Origin: NAT127 sp041655035
GTDB lineage: Bacteria > Pseudomonadota > Gammaproteobacteria > Pseudomonadales > Porticoccaceae
Assembly (NCBI GenBank): GCA_041655035.1
Contig: JBAZCN010000027.1
Span: 1-31,605, forward strand
DNA: 31,605 bases
Reading direction: 5' to 3'
The translations under genes and the position numbers were made by a program. Positions 1 through 8,296 of this stretch are shown piece by piece (position 1 is the first letter of the stretch; each line of letters begins with the position of its first letter). The notes under the pieces are model-generated. The model did not search any database. It was given only the letters and a program-made list of their open reading frames with translations, and was not told the DNA's origin.

Positions 1-1587
1 TGGTTCACGGCCGCGCCACAGCACGTTCATATCGAGACCGCAGGCGTAGAGCCCGGGGATCGGCTGGCCGGTCTCCTTGTTGAGAACCCGCGTCTGGCCA
101 TCCACCTTGAGACCGAGCATGGTGGAACCGTCGCCGGGGAAAATCTTCACGGCATAGAATGGCCCGGTCTCGATCGGTCCCAGGCAGGGGTTGGGCTTGT
201 GGGTCGGGTCGCCAAGAGCCTGGTCCACCACTGAGTCGCCCTTGTGGAAATCCGGGTCGTTGCCGTCCGCCGCGTACTGATTGAACTGGGTGACCGTGGC
301 GCGCAACCCCGCAGGATCGGCGCCGATTTTCTGTGCCAGCTCCTCGAGAGTGTCGCCCTTGATGATGTACCCGGCCTTGAGCAGCTTGCCAAGGCGCAGG
401 CCGCCCGGCAGCACCAGGCCGAGGCCGTACTTCTTGATGAACTTGTGATCGCAGATCAGGTGGGCGGGCACCGCACCGGTGTCGTGCATGGCTTTGTAGA
501 GATTGACGTCCGCCTCGTTGCCGAAACGCTTGCCCTCGTTGTTCACTGCGATACACCCGGGCTTCGGCCGGTCGAGATAGACGTGCGGGTATTTGCCCAG
601 GGTGCCGTCGGGTTTGTGGTACACCGACATGACGGTATAGGCGGCGTTGCCGTGGCCGCCCTCCTCCAACTCGGCGCCGAGGTCGATGGCGCTTTGCAGG
701 CCGTCACCGGTATTGCCATCCGGCAGGAAGGAAACGTGGTGCTCCGGATAGGGAATGTACTTGCGCCGCCATTCGAGGCTGGCGGAAAAGCCGCCACTGG
801 CGAGAATCACCCCCTTGCGGGCACGGATCACCTCGGTCTTGCCATGGCGCTGGATCTCGACCCCGACCACCCGCCCATTCTCACTGACCAGGCGGGTCAT
901 CGGTGCGTTGTCGAGCAGGCTGACACCGGCGGCACGGGCAGAGCGCAGCATCCGCGCGACCAGCGCGTTGCCCATGGTGAGATGACTGCCCCTCGGGTAC
1001 TTGATACGGTCCATGCCGTAGCGGCCCACCATCTTCAGCACATGGATCGTGGACTTGACGTTCTTGCCGACACTCATCAGGTGGGGAATGTCATCAAAGC
1101 TGACCATGAAGCCCATTGGCGCGTTGAATTCCTGCAACGGCGGGCGGATCTTCAACAGATCGTCGCCCAACACCCGGCCGTCGTAATTGACCGGATTGAG
1201 GAGGCGACCCTTGAGCACCGCGCCTTCGATATTCTGGTAGTAGTCCGGCTCCGCGTAGTTGAGGACAAACTCCACCTCGCTGTTGGCGAGCAGGAAGCTC
1301 AGCATCTTGTGGCCGTTGTTGACGAAGGTATCGAGCACATCCTTGCGCACGATGTCGCCCACCACCCCGGAGATATAACTGGCGGCGGCCTCGGGAGTAT
1401 CATGAATGCCCTCGGCGGCAGCGATACTGTTGGCGGGGATCCAGATGCCGCCACCGGACAGGGCCGTAGTGCCCCCGAAATACTGGGTTTTTTCCACCAC
1501 CAGCACATCGAGGCCCACCTTGGCGGCAGTGATGGCTGCTGAGAGTCCGGCGCCGCCGGAGCCGACGATCACGATATCTTTTTCCAC
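1..1587 (-). CDS. FAD-dependent dehydrogenase, 3-ketosteroid-delta1-dehydrogenase-like (3' end outside window)
   Basis: This is a flavoprotein of the FAD_binding_2 / fumarate reductase-KstD superfamily, expected to introduce a C=C bond next to a ketone or to act as a related FAD oxidoreductase. The N-terminus has the dinucleotide-binding motif G9-S-G-G-A-G14 with an acidic residue (E32) ending the second strand. It is followed by GGTTALSGGGIWIP, a signature typical of KstD-type enzymes. KGVILASGGF further on and LYACGLDMN near the window edge also fit the family. The start is GTG at 1587: a GGGAG ribosome site lies just upstream, and an in-frame stop two codons upstream excludes a longer form. 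529 codons are visible, and the last few dozen residues and stop lie beyond base 1. A nearby P450 and Rieske genes support a role in cyclic-compound catabolism. The true substrate is unknown, and steroid specificity is only a family-level guess. Confidence 0.85.
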   Translation of the reverse strand, partial: MEKDIVIVGSGGAGLSAAITAAKVGLDVLVVEKTQYFGGTTALSGGGIWIPANSIAAAEGIHDTPEAAASYISGVVGDIVRKDVLDTFVNNGHKMLSFLLANSEVEFVLNYAEPDYYQNIEGAVLKGRLLNPVNYDGRVLGDDLLKIRPPLQEFNAPMGFMVSFDDIPHLMSVGKNVKSTIHVLKMVGRYGMDRIKYPRGSHLTMGNALVARMLRSARAAGVSLLDNAPMTRLVSENGRVVGVEIQRHGKTEVIRARKGVILASGGFSASLEWRRKYIPYPEHHVSFLPDGNTGDGLQSAIDLGAELEEGGHGNAAYTVMSVYHKPDGTLGKYPHVYLDRPKPGCIAVNNEGKRFGNEADVNLYKAMHDTGAVPAHLICDHKFIKKYGLGLVLPGGLRLGKLLKAGYIIKGDTLEELAQKIGADPAGLRATVTQFNQYAADGNDPDFHKGDSVVDQALGDPTHKPNPCLGPIETGPFYAVKIFPGDGSTMLGLKVDGQTRVLNKETGQPIPGLYACGLDMNVLWRGREP

Positions 1588-1797
1588 AAATCACTCCCGG
1601 TTAATTGTTATCGACACTGACACCCCCGCCGTTGGTCTGGCAGGAGCACCGTTAAGACGACTGCATTGTAACGGTATGAGCCCCTCAATGGCACCCATCA
1701 ACTGTTGACGGCGGATCAAACGACCCCCACCCGAAAGCCGGGGGTTGCAGGATCGGCCCGGCGCGCTCTTAGCCGTACCAAAATACGGCAGCAGTCT

Positions 1798-2643
1798 TCA
1801 GGGAACGATGGCGCTGTCCACGCCCCAGATCAACCGCACCAGAATGCAGGGGATCGTCACCACCAGCAGACAGCTGGCATTGAAGGCAATGATAAACGAA
1901 CCGATGCGGGCAAGGCCGTGCCCTATCCCTGCGGCCACGCGGTTGACACCCATCACCCGCTCGTGCCACCAGTAACCCATGGCGTCCTTCGCCGTGAACA
2001 TGCACAGCAGGACCACACTCCAGGCGACCAGCGATGCCGCCGGCCAGACCAGGGGATACATGGCGTAGGTGCCCTGCGCCGAAGGGCCGAAAGCGTGCGC
2101 ATACCCCCACCACGCCATGTTGGCCGCCTGCATTTCACCGTAGATGTTGTAGGCGTAGAACAGCGGACCGGCAATCACCAGCACCACCAGCCAGTTGGGC
2201 ACGGCGGGCAGCTTGCGCTGCAGCCACACCAGGATCACGGTGAGCAGCGTGTAGATCAGGGCAAAATACCAGCCCCAGGAAAAGGGTATGAACATCGGCT
2301 TGTCGGGGGTGGTGAACGGCGTATCGCCCCAGGGCAGTTGGGGAAACTCCGGGTTCCAGTACAGGTAGCCACCCCAGTCGGCGTAGAACTCCTGCCAGGA
2401 CGCGGACATGGCGCCGATCAGGATCAGCAGGCCGAGACTCAGTCGCTTCTTGTAGAGGCTCCACAGGCCGAACCCCGCAAGCATCACGAAGAACAGGGTG
2501 ATGCTCATGTCATGCATGCTGGCCATGTCGATGGGCGGTCTGCCGAAGGGATTTACCCGGTCACCCAATTCATTGGCAACGGCCGGAGCGGCGCCGAGGA
2601 CCAGCAGTGACAGACAATAAAACGATCGTTTGAGCAGGGTCAT
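1798..2643 (-). CDS. multi-pass membrane protein, possibly spirocyclase AveC-like
   Basis: This 281-residue integral membrane protein has a signal-peptide-like N-terminus (positive residues, hydrophobic core, AVA-N near residue 23). It also has about six further hydrophobic segments rich in Trp, Tyr and Phe. The pattern of an aromatic loop after a membrane span (WQEFYADWGGYLYWNPEF), followed by a long hydrophobic span and PLVWPAASLVAWSVV, resembles the AveC-like membrane family as I remember it. AveC itself acts in avermectin spiroketal formation. The bacterial relatives often sit beside P450s and steroid-type genes, and most have no proven activity. An ATG at 2643 has GAGG six bases upstream. 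The gene is transcribed away from the P450 across a shared 229-bp control region. The membrane-protein call is firm, but the family assignment is tentative. Confidence 0.6.
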   Translation of the reverse strand: MTLLKRSFYCLSLLVLGAAPAVANELGDRVNPFGRPPIDMASMHDMSITLFFVMLAGFGLWSLYKKRLSLGLLILIGAMSASWQEFYADWGGYLYWNPEFPQLPWGDTPFTTPDKPMFIPFSWGWYFALIYTLLTVILVWLQRKLPAVPNWLVVLVIAGPLFYAYNIYGEMQAANMAWWGYAHAFGPSAQGTYAMYPLVWPAASLVAWSVVLLCMFTAKDAMGYWWHERVMGVNRVAAGIGHGLARIGSFIIAFNASCLLVVTIPCILVRLIWGVDSAIVP

Positions 2644-2724
2644 GGTTGCCTCTTTTATTGTTGAATCAGAATGTAGGGCGAGCGCCTGGCGCTACCGGAC
2701 GCGGTGCCGGAGAAGCTTATCACC

Positions 2725-2741
2725 GGGTTTTGACAAAACCC
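2725..2741. promoter_or_regulatory. perfect 17-bp inverted repeat, candidate operator
   Basis: The arms are GGGTTTT and AAAACCC with a GAC centre. The site lies between the divergent membrane-protein and P450 genes and contains a TTGACA hexamer (2730-2735) that could be a -35 element for the P450. The position and symmetry suggest a dimeric repressor site, but no regulator is encoded nearby to match it. Confidence 0.5.
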
Positions 2742-2759
2742 ATTGATCATACTGCACAG

Positions 2760-2799
2760 GGCCCTTGATAAGTCCGATTTCAAACAAAAGGGCCTTTTT
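2760..2799 (+). terminator. terminator-like hairpin in the P450 5' leader
   Basis: GGCCCTT (2760-2766) pairs perfectly with AAGGGCC (2788-2794), which is followed immediately by five T. The loop is long (21 nt). No plus-strand gene precedes it in the window, so if it functions it would act as a leader attenuator ahead of the P450 or as a terminator for unseen read-through. The P450 start codon lies 73 bases downstream. The long loop lowers confidence. Confidence 0.4.
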
Positions 2800-2872
2800 G
2801 TCTGTTGGTCATTCCCGCAGTCGCTCCTAGTATTGCAACCATCAAACCCTTACAAATCACAGGGGATTCACC

Positions 2873-4156
2873 ATGACCAAAATGAACGAAGCATTCGTCG
2901 CCCTCAGCAAGGCCTACGCCGGCACCATGGCCGACCCTTACCCGCGTTATAAGGAGCTGCGTGAGCAAAGTGTCGTGTACCAGGGGGATCTGGTTTCGGA
3001 ACTGGGAGTGCCCTCCCTGGTGGCTGGCCGTACCGGGGATCGCAAGGTATTCACTTTCCTCGGCCATGAAATCTGCAGCAGGGCGCTGCTGGACCCGGCA
3101 ACCTACTCCAGCGTGATCTACAAGGAGGCCTTTGGCGGCGTCATGGGCGACCCGGTGATCCTCTACCAGGAAGGCGACGAACACCGCGCGCACCGCTCAA
3201 TCCTGGCGAGCATTCTCTCCCCCGCCGCCATTCGGCAAATGTCCGACGCCCACTTCAAGCCGACCATCCAGGCCATGGTGAGGGACATTGCCGATCGTGG
3301 CGAGGGTGAGCTGATGGCCGATCTGATCCTCGACTTCCCGCTGCGGGTCATCTACAAGCTGTTCGGCCTGCCCAACGACGACCCCGAAGCCATGGACCTG
3401 TTCAACACCCGCGCCCTGGTGATGGTGCTCGGCGGCATGTGCGACTTCAGCAAGCCGGAGGAGGCGCAGCAGCGCATCGCCAATGCCTTCAAAGCCTCGG
3501 GCGAGATCTACAACCAGATCCTGGACGTGGTCAGAACCCGCCGCGCCGCTGGCGACACCGATGGCAACGACCTCATCGCCCAGTTGATCCGCCTCGACAA
3601 CGGCGGCAAGAAACTCGCCGACGAGGAAATCGCCCAGGTGCTGCGCCCCACCATGGCCGCCGCCGGTGAGACCACCAGCCGCGCCTTCGCCAATGTGCTG
3701 TCTCTGTTGCTGGAACGCCCGCACCTGCTGGAACAAGTGCGCAACGATCGCAGCCTGGTGAAACCGGCCATCGACGAAGCCATGCGCTACGAGGGTTCGG
3801 TATCCATCATCCCCCGCATCACCATACAGGATGCCGAAGTCGCCGGCGTACACATTCCCGCAGGCTCCGGTGTCAGCATGCTGGTGGGCGCCGCCAACCG
3901 CGATCCCGCCGTGCACGAAGAGCCCGATGTCTACGATTTCCGCAAGAAGCGCATCAAGCAGGCAATGTCCTTCGGCTTCGGCCATCATATGTGCATGGGC
4001 ATGCCACTGGCCAAGATCGAGATGGACATCGCCCTCAACGCAGTGCTCGACTACCTGCCCAATCTCCGCCTCGACCCGCAGGGCGGCTATGAAGGCATCC
4101 GCGGCATTCAGTTCCGTTCACCCACGGCAATCCCTGTGGTGTGGGACGCCGGGTGA
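2873..4156 (+). CDS. cytochrome P450 monooxygenase
   Basis: This 427-residue soluble bacterial class P450 should insert one oxygen atom from O2 into an organic substrate, using electrons from a ferredoxin. The visible signatures are: C-helix H104-x3-R108 for the haem propionate; I-helix A264-G-E-T-T268 for oxygen activation; K-helix E302-A-M-R305; and the haem loop F367-G-F-G-H-H-M-C374-M-G, with C374 as axial thiolate. There is no membrane anchor. The ATG is preceded by AGGGGA at good spacing. It is monocistronic, closed by a strong terminator at 4177-4198. No ferredoxin or reductase gene is in the window, so the redox partner must be encoded elsewhere. The CYP family and substrate are not assignable by eye. 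Confidence 0.95.
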   Translation: MTKMNEAFVALSKAYAGTMADPYPRYKELREQSVVYQGDLVSELGVPSLVAGRTGDRKVFTFLGHEICSRALLDPATYSSVIYKEAFGGVMGDPVILYQEGDEHRAHRSILASILSPAAIRQMSDAHFKPTIQAMVRDIADRGEGELMADLILDFPLRVIYKLFGLPNDDPEAMDLFNTRALVMVLGGMCDFSKPEEAQQRIANAFKASGEIYNQILDVVRTRRAAGDTDGNDLIAQLIRLDNGGKKLADEEIAQVLRPTMAAAGETTSRAFANVLSLLLERPHLLEQVRNDRSLVKPAIDEAMRYEGSVSIIPRITIQDAEVAGVHIPAGSGVSMLVGAANRDPAVHEEPDVYDFRKKRIKQAMSFGFGHHMCMGMPLAKIEMDIALNAVLDYLPNLRLDPQGGYEGIRGIQFRSPTAIPVVWDAG

Positions 4157-4176
4157 CCGCAATGCCCCTTGGAAGC

Positions 4177-4198
4177 GCCCGGAATTTCCGGGCCTTTT
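4177..4198 (+). terminator. rho-independent terminator of the P450 gene
   Basis: GCCCGGA (4177-4183), loop ATT, and TCCGGGC (4187-4193) are followed by CTTTT. It starts 20 bases after the P450 stop codon and separates it from the convergent DUF4112 gene. Confidence 0.75.
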
Positions 4199-4296
4199 CG
4201 CGTCATGTGCGGGTCGCCGGAACGCGCGCAAATCTGGCGGCGGAACCTCATGTGTCCCGCACAGGGCATCCCCTGAACCCGCCGCGGCAACCGGCG

Positions 4297-4794
4297 CTAA
4301 GTCAGCCACAGCGATAACAACCAGGCCAACAGGGTGATGCCGAGCATGACAGTCAAAACCCACACCAGCCAACTTCCGGCACGACGGTGCGGCGGAGCTG
4401 CCTGAGGCGGTGAACTCAGAGAAGCGAGGTAGGTTTCGAGCAGGCGCAGGTTGCGGGTATTGGCCTTGAATACTGCATCGGCGATATCTCCGGCACCGGG
4501 CAACAATCCGATCAGAAAATTGAGCAGCACGACCCCGATCATCCGCACAACCACAAGCCGCGGAGCGCCCAGCACGATTGCCTGCTGGATCGGGAAACCA
4601 CTCAACGCCAGCCCCAGGAGATCGCCCACCACCGGCACCATGCCGATGATCGGCTGCAACCCGACACGAAAACGGGTTCCGGGAATCCGGAATGCCTCAT
4701 CGAGCCAGTGGGCCACCCGGCGCACCCGGCGATGAGCCCGCTCCACGGCTTGCCGTGGAGGTACTGCAAGTTGTCCGCCAGACGTATTCTTCAT
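4297..4794 (-). CDS. DUF4112 family membrane protein
   Basis: This 165-residue protein carries the DUF4112 pattern: LDEAFRIPGTRFRVGLQPIIG, then VPVVGDLLGLALSG, a central hydrophobic span with GLLPGAGDIADAVFKANTRN, and a C-terminal membrane helix (about residues 142-163). The family has no established biochemical function. The protein is probably an inner-membrane protein with re-entrant or paired hydrophobic segments. The gene is convergent with the P450 and lies 138 bases downstream of the MFS gene, beyond a hairpin, so it is probably transcribed separately. A perfect 9-bp inverted repeat (4741-4760) lies within the 5' coding part. There is no evident link to catabolism. Confidence 0.8.
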   Translation of the reverse strand: MKNTSGGQLAVPPRQAVERAHRRVRRVAHWLDEAFRIPGTRFRVGLQPIIGMVPVVGDLLGLALSGFPIQQAIVLGAPRLVVVRMIGVVLLNFLIGLLPGAGDIADAVFKANTRNLRLLETYLASLSSPPQAAPPHRRAGSWLVWVLTVMLGITLLAWLLSLWLT

Positions 4795-4898
4795 GCCTAC
4801 AGACTAGCAGGCTTTCCCCGCCTCGCTGAGTGCATATCGTCCCTGTCCACATTCCCATGCGTAGCGCCGCCAGAAGCCGCCTCGCCACAGGTGCCCCG

Positions 4899-4925
4899 CC
4901 GCTCCCGTACTTCCCCCGGGAGCGG
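4899..4925 (-). terminator. hairpin downstream of the MFS gene
   Basis: CCGCTCCCG (4899-4907) and CGGGAGCGG (4917-4925) form a perfect 9-bp GC-rich stem, starting 7 bases beyond the MFS stop codon on the minus strand. There is no clear U tract, so termination may be weak or factor-assisted. Confidence 0.45.
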
Positions 4926-4932
4926 ATACTCA

Positions 4933-6348
4933 CTATGGCCTGCCTTCGATATAGGGCGATACCACTTCGGCACGCAGCGACCGGGCGGCGCGCAGATAAT
5001 GTGCCGCAGCCCACAGCAGCCCCAGCGATGCCGTTACCATCGCATAGCGAATACCCTCGGCGGAGGCTGCTGCACAGGCATCCGCCACCCCCGCGCCCAG
5101 GACCGTCAGATCCGCACCCTGGCAGTTGGCGGCGAAACCTCCAACCCCGAGCGCCGCGGCGTCAAAAGCCCGCTCCGCAAACAGGTCGCTGGCCCAACCG
5201 AGAAAGACCGGGCCTGCACCCAGCCCCAGCATCGCCGATGCCAGCCCGTGAACGGCAGAGGTGGAGGCGCGCATCTTGGGCCGCACCAGACCCTGGGTAA
5301 CGGTCTGGGTGGTTGGCAGGAATGCGTAAAAGGTGATGCTGCCGATCACCATCAGCACCACCGCCGGCACCAGGGTCTCCTGAAACAGCGCCAGCACATA
5401 GAACGGCCAGGAGCTGATCAGCCCCACAGCCGGCAGCCAGGCGTACCAGCGCAGGTTGTGGCGCCCCGCCCAATCCGAGAGCAACCCGCCCGACAACGTG
5501 CCGACAGCGGCGGAAACGCCGAGAATGATGCCCAGCAACATGCCCGCCTCGGCGTGATCGAGGCCAAAATTGCGCACCATGAACGGCATCAGGAAAAAGT
5601 TGTTGCCATAGGCCACGAAGCCGATGAGCGCAGCACCCAGGGTGAGATGGACAAAGGCGGATTTACCCCACAGGTATTTGAGCACTTCCCCCAATGGCGG
5701 CACCGGATCATGATCCAGCTTGCCGTCGGAATGGCCCCGCGGCGGCTCTCGCAAGGTGAACCAGGTCAGCAGGCCGAGCAACATGCCGGGCGGGCCGATC
5801 ACGAAAAACACCATCCGCCAGCCGTAGTTCTCGACGATCCAGCCGCCAAGGGCCGCCGCCAGGAAAGAGCCGATCGGCACCGCGAGGATGATCAACGAAT
5901 AGGCCGTGGCCCGATGGTTGGGCTTGAAGTAATCGGAAATCAGCGACACCACCGTCGGGGTGAACCCGGCCTCGCCGACACCCACTCCCATGCGAAACAG
6001 CAGCAATTGCCAATACGCCATCGCCGTGCCACACAACGCCGTCATCGCCGACCACACAGCGACACACACCGCGATAATGCCCACCCGGTTGAAGCGTTCG
6101 GCAAGACGCGCCAGAGGGAGTCCGAACAAGGTGTAGAACGCGGCAAAAGCCAAGCCTCCGAGCAGCCCGAGTTGCAGATCACTGAGCGCGAGATCCTTTT
6201 TCACCGCCTCACCGACCGAGGCGAAGATCACCCGATCCATGTAGTTGAACGTGTAGATCAGCATCAGCACCAGAATGATCTTCACCTGGTTCTGAGGGCG
6301 GTAATCGGCCGTCGGCAACGCGCTGGCAACAGTCTTATTATCGGACAT
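4933..6348 (-). CDS. MFS transporter, spinster-like
   Basis: This 471-residue inner-membrane carrier has about 12 hydrophobic segments and the N-terminal pattern YTFNYMDRVIFASVGEAVKKDL, ending in GLAFAAFYTLFGLPLARLAERFNR (an MFS motif A equivalent). GVGVGEAGFTPTVVSLISDYF is a hallmark of the spinster/hexuronate-like MFS group common in sphingomonad and marine gammaproteobacterial catabolic clusters. A long polar loop near residues 390-430 precedes the last helix. ATG at 6348 is preferred over an in-frame TTG nine bases upstream. It is 51 bases downstream of the nitroreductase and probably cotranscribed with it. Uptake of the cluster's substrate or export of an intermediate is inferred. Confidence 0.9.
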   Translation of the reverse strand: MSDNKTVASALPTADYRPQNQVKIILVLMLIYTFNYMDRVIFASVGEAVKKDLALSDLQLGLLGGLAFAAFYTLFGLPLARLAERFNRVGIIAVCVAVWSAMTALCGTAMAYWQLLLFRMGVGVGEAGFTPTVVSLISDYFKPNHRATAYSLIILAVPIGSFLAAALGGWIVENYGWRMVFFVIGPPGMLLGLLTWFTLREPPRGHSDGKLDHDPVPPLGEVLKYLWGKSAFVHLTLGAALIGFVAYGNNFFLMPFMVRNFGLDHAEAGMLLGIILGVSAAVGTLSGGLLSDWAGRHNLRWYAWLPAVGLISSWPFYVLALFQETLVPAVVLMVIGSITFYAFLPTTQTVTQGLVRPKMRASTSAVHGLASAMLGLGAGPVFLGWASDLFAERAFDAAALGVGGFAANCQGADLTVLGAGVADACAAASAEGIRYAMVTASLGLLWAAAHYLRAARSLRAEVVSPYIEGRP

Positions 6349-6399
6349 TGGAGTCAACCTGCTTTCAAAAGGTGGAGGAGCCGTGGCCGGCCGCGGAGA

Positions 6400-6990
6400 T
6401 CAAAGCAACAGACAGGCCTCGTCAAAATCCAGGCGAGGGTTGCGAGGGAACAGGCCACTCTCCATGCCGTAGCCAAGATTGCAAAGAAAGTTGGCCTGCC
6501 AGCGGCCATCGGGGAAAAATTCGGCATTCAGGGACTTGGCGTTGAAGCCCGACATCGGGCCGCAATCGAGACCAAGGGCGCGAGCCGCCATGATCAGGTA
6601 GCCGCCTTGCAGTGAGGAGCTGCGCATGCAGATTTCGGCGATCAGGGCATCCTTGCCGGCAAATACCGACTGGTAGTCCCGATCGGGGAACAGTTTCGGC
6701 ATCAGCCGGTAAAACTCTGTGTCGTAAGCGATGATCACCGTGCAGGGCGCGGACATGGTCTTAGCCAGGTTGCCCTCGTTGATATGGGGCCGGAGACGCT
6801 CCTTGCCCTCCGGGCTGCGTACGAACACGAAGCGCGCGGGACAGGTGTTCGCCGTCGTGGGGCCCCACTTCACCACCTCGTAAAGGCGGAGGATCAGGTC
6901 GTCGTCGATCGGACGGTCCTCCCAACTGTTGTAAGTTCTGGCATCGGCGAACAGTGTGTCGAGCGCAGCGATATCGAGTGGTTCAGTCAC
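6400..6990 (-). CDS. nitroreductase-family protein, RutE-like (malonic semialdehyde reductase type)
   Basis: This FMN-dependent oxidoreductase of the nitroreductase fold resembles RutE/HadB-type NADPH:malonic semialdehyde reductases. Visible signatures are ARTYNSWEDRPIDDDLI, VKWGPTTANTCPARFVFV, and the C-terminal GGYLIMAARALGLDCGPMSGF, which contacts FMN in this family. GTG at 6990 is the best start: AAGGAG lies six bases upstream and the resulting 196 residues match RutE length. Longer in-frame starts lack this. No other rut genes are present, so pyrimidine catabolism is unlikely. Here it more likely reduces an aldehyde or enone intermediate of the cluster's pathway. A palindrome just upstream (7005-7022) suggests its own control. 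Confidence 0.88.
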   Translation of the reverse strand: MTEPLDIAALDTLFADARTYNSWEDRPIDDDLILRLYEVVKWGPTTANTCPARFVFVRSPEGKERLRPHINEGNLAKTMSAPCTVIIAYDTEFYRLMPKLFPDRDYQSVFAGKDALIAEICMRSSSLQGGYLIMAARALGLDCGPMSGFNAKSLNAEFFPDGRWQANFLCNLGYGMESGLFPRNPRLDFDEACLLL

Positions 6991-7004
6991 GTATTTCTCC
7001 TTGT

Positions 7005-7022
7005 TTGTACAATTTTGTGCAA
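7005..7022. promoter_or_regulatory. near-perfect inverted repeat upstream of the nitroreductase
   Basis: TTGTACAA (7005-7012), a TT spacer, and TTGTGCAA (7015-7022) form 8-bp arms with one mismatched pair, just upstream of the AAGGAG ribosome site. The TTGT-ACAA half-site style is common among GntR-type and similar dimeric regulators. The regulator is not in the window. Confidence 0.4.
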
Positions 7023-7234
7023 TCAATTTGATGCCGGTGGAACTTCGGCCGTTCCGCCGGGCTCGCAGGAATCAACCAAGCGTTCGGCAGACGACGAGTC
7101 GCAGCAATCCTGGGGCAGGGATGATAAGCACCTCCGGTGCGCTAATATATTCGTCCTGCCGCGGGTAATCCAGCTGTGCTGGAAACTCGCCCTGCGGCCT
7201 GATCATCCTATCGCAGGTACTGAGGCACCTGACC

Positions 7235-8290
7235 CTAGCCCACCCGCTTGACCTTAAGCACTTCGGCGATATCGGACGCCTTGACGATGTCGTCATGGTA
7301 GGAGAAATCATCCTGCTGCTGCCGTTCAACCAGAGCCTGGTGACGACGGCGGAACAACAGGCCGGCGGTGTCGAAGCGGGTATTCATATCCTGCTTGTAA
7401 CCCTCGAGTACATAGCGGGGATTTTGCGGATTGAGCATCCTCTCGTCCTGAGCGGCCACCATCGGACCGGTCTTTGGCCAGTTGCGGCGGTAACTCGGAT
7501 CGTCGCACTGCTCGACGCCAAAGGTGGCGTCGGCGCGGGTTAGAAAGCGGGATTCCGGCGTGTTGTTCTGCATCAGCGGCATCGACGGCGCATGGCTGTA
7601 ATGGGCGTGGAGGAAACATACCCCGCTGCGGATGAACACATGGGTGTAAAAATCCACGTCCTGGAACTGCTCGCGGATACCCAGCACTTGTTTCTGGTAA
7701 GCGGAGGTGGGACGCCGCTTGGTGGTGCGGATCATGGTCACTGTCTCCGAGGTGGATTCCACCCGGATGTGGTCCTCGTCGGATTCGTGGGTGCCGCCAT
7801 AGTTGCCGTGGACGAAATCGATATGAGTCAGGTCGAGGATGTTCTCCAACACCAGCTCGTAGCTGCAGTGGAAGTAATTGCTGAGGCGCGCATAGGCAGG
7901 ACCACCCCGGGCGGGGGACAGGAAGGGGATGTCCGGGATCAGTCCGGGCTCCGCATCGGCGGGATCCCCGTACCACACCCAGGCAAAGCCATAACGATCC
8001 ACCACTGGGTAGTCGCCACTGCCGCCGGTAAATTCACTGCCGCGACCGCGCAGAGCCTTGAGCTCATCTGGATGACACTCGGTGGCCCGCAGCACCCTGC
8101 CGTCCCGCCACAGGTAATAGGGCTGGGCATGGACAAAACGGCGGCGCGGCGCGGAGCCAATGGACTGGCTGTGGGCCACCGGGAACCAGGCGTCACGCAG
8201 GATATGACGGCCGGGCTCCCAAGGGGTGTGGCGGCTTTTTCCTCGGTCGACGCCGAGGGCGATCTGTTCGTCGAAGTCGATGGTAGTCAT
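7235..8290 (-). CDS. Rieske oxygenase catalytic subunit lacking the Rieske cluster ligands
   Basis: This 351-residue protein belongs to the Rieske non-haem iron oxygenase alpha-subunit family. The mononuclear iron motif is intact: E149-N150-x2-D153-x2-H156-x4-H161. D282 in AQDERML is the probable third ligand, and the terminal helix FDTAGLLFRRRHQ is typical. The N-terminal domain keeps the ends of the Rieske fold (AWFPVA near 34 and YPVVDRYGFAWVWYGDP at 94-110). However, the C-x-H and C-x2-H cluster loops are missing: W35 to W106 spans 71 residues, against 108 between the equivalent Trp residues of the upstream partner. It therefore cannot bind a [2Fe-2S] cluster in the usual way. The ORF is continuous, with no frameshift. 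It starts 6 bases after the partner's stop codon, and its AGGAGG ribosome site overlaps that stop, implying coupled translation and probably a fixed ratio of subunits. The substrate is unknown. Confidence 0.88.
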   Translation of the reverse strand: MTTIDFDEQIALGVDRGKSRHTPWEPGRHILRDAWFPVAHSQSIGSAPRRRFVHAQPYYLWRDGRVLRATECHPDELKALRGRGSEFTGGSGDYPVVDRYGFAWVWYGDPADAEPGLIPDIPFLSPARGGPAYARLSNYFHCSYELVLENILDLTHIDFVHGNYGGTHESDEDHIRVESTSETVTMIRTTKRRPTSAYQKQVLGIREQFQDVDFYTHVFIRSGVCFLHAHYSHAPSMPLMQNNTPESRFLTRADATFGVEQCDDPSYRRNWPKTGPMVAAQDERMLNPQNPRYVLEGYKQDMNTRFDTAGLLFRRRHQALVERQQQDDFSYHDDIVKASDIAEVLKVKRVG

Positions 8291-8296
8291 GGCAAG

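Noticed and set aside
244..1542. 432-codon plus-strand open frame
   Set aside because: It lies antisense to the KstD-like flavoprotein. Its His/Gln/Asp-rich composition is the usual mirror of a GC-rich gene, and no domain is visible.
4708..6615. 635-codon plus-strand open frame
   Set aside because: It is antisense to the MFS transporter and nitroreductase, with low-complexity Arg/His/Gln content and no recognisable domain.
7128..7140. small hairpin GCACC-TCC-GGTGC between the Rieske catalytic gene and the nitroreductase
   Set aside because: A 5-bp stem without a U tract is too weak to call a terminator.
7235..8290. frameshift or pseudogene explanation for the missing Rieske loops
   Set aside because: The frame is continuous, the flanking fold elements and the full iron-binding motif are intact, and the gene has a strong coupled ribosome site, so an intact specialised subunit is more likely.
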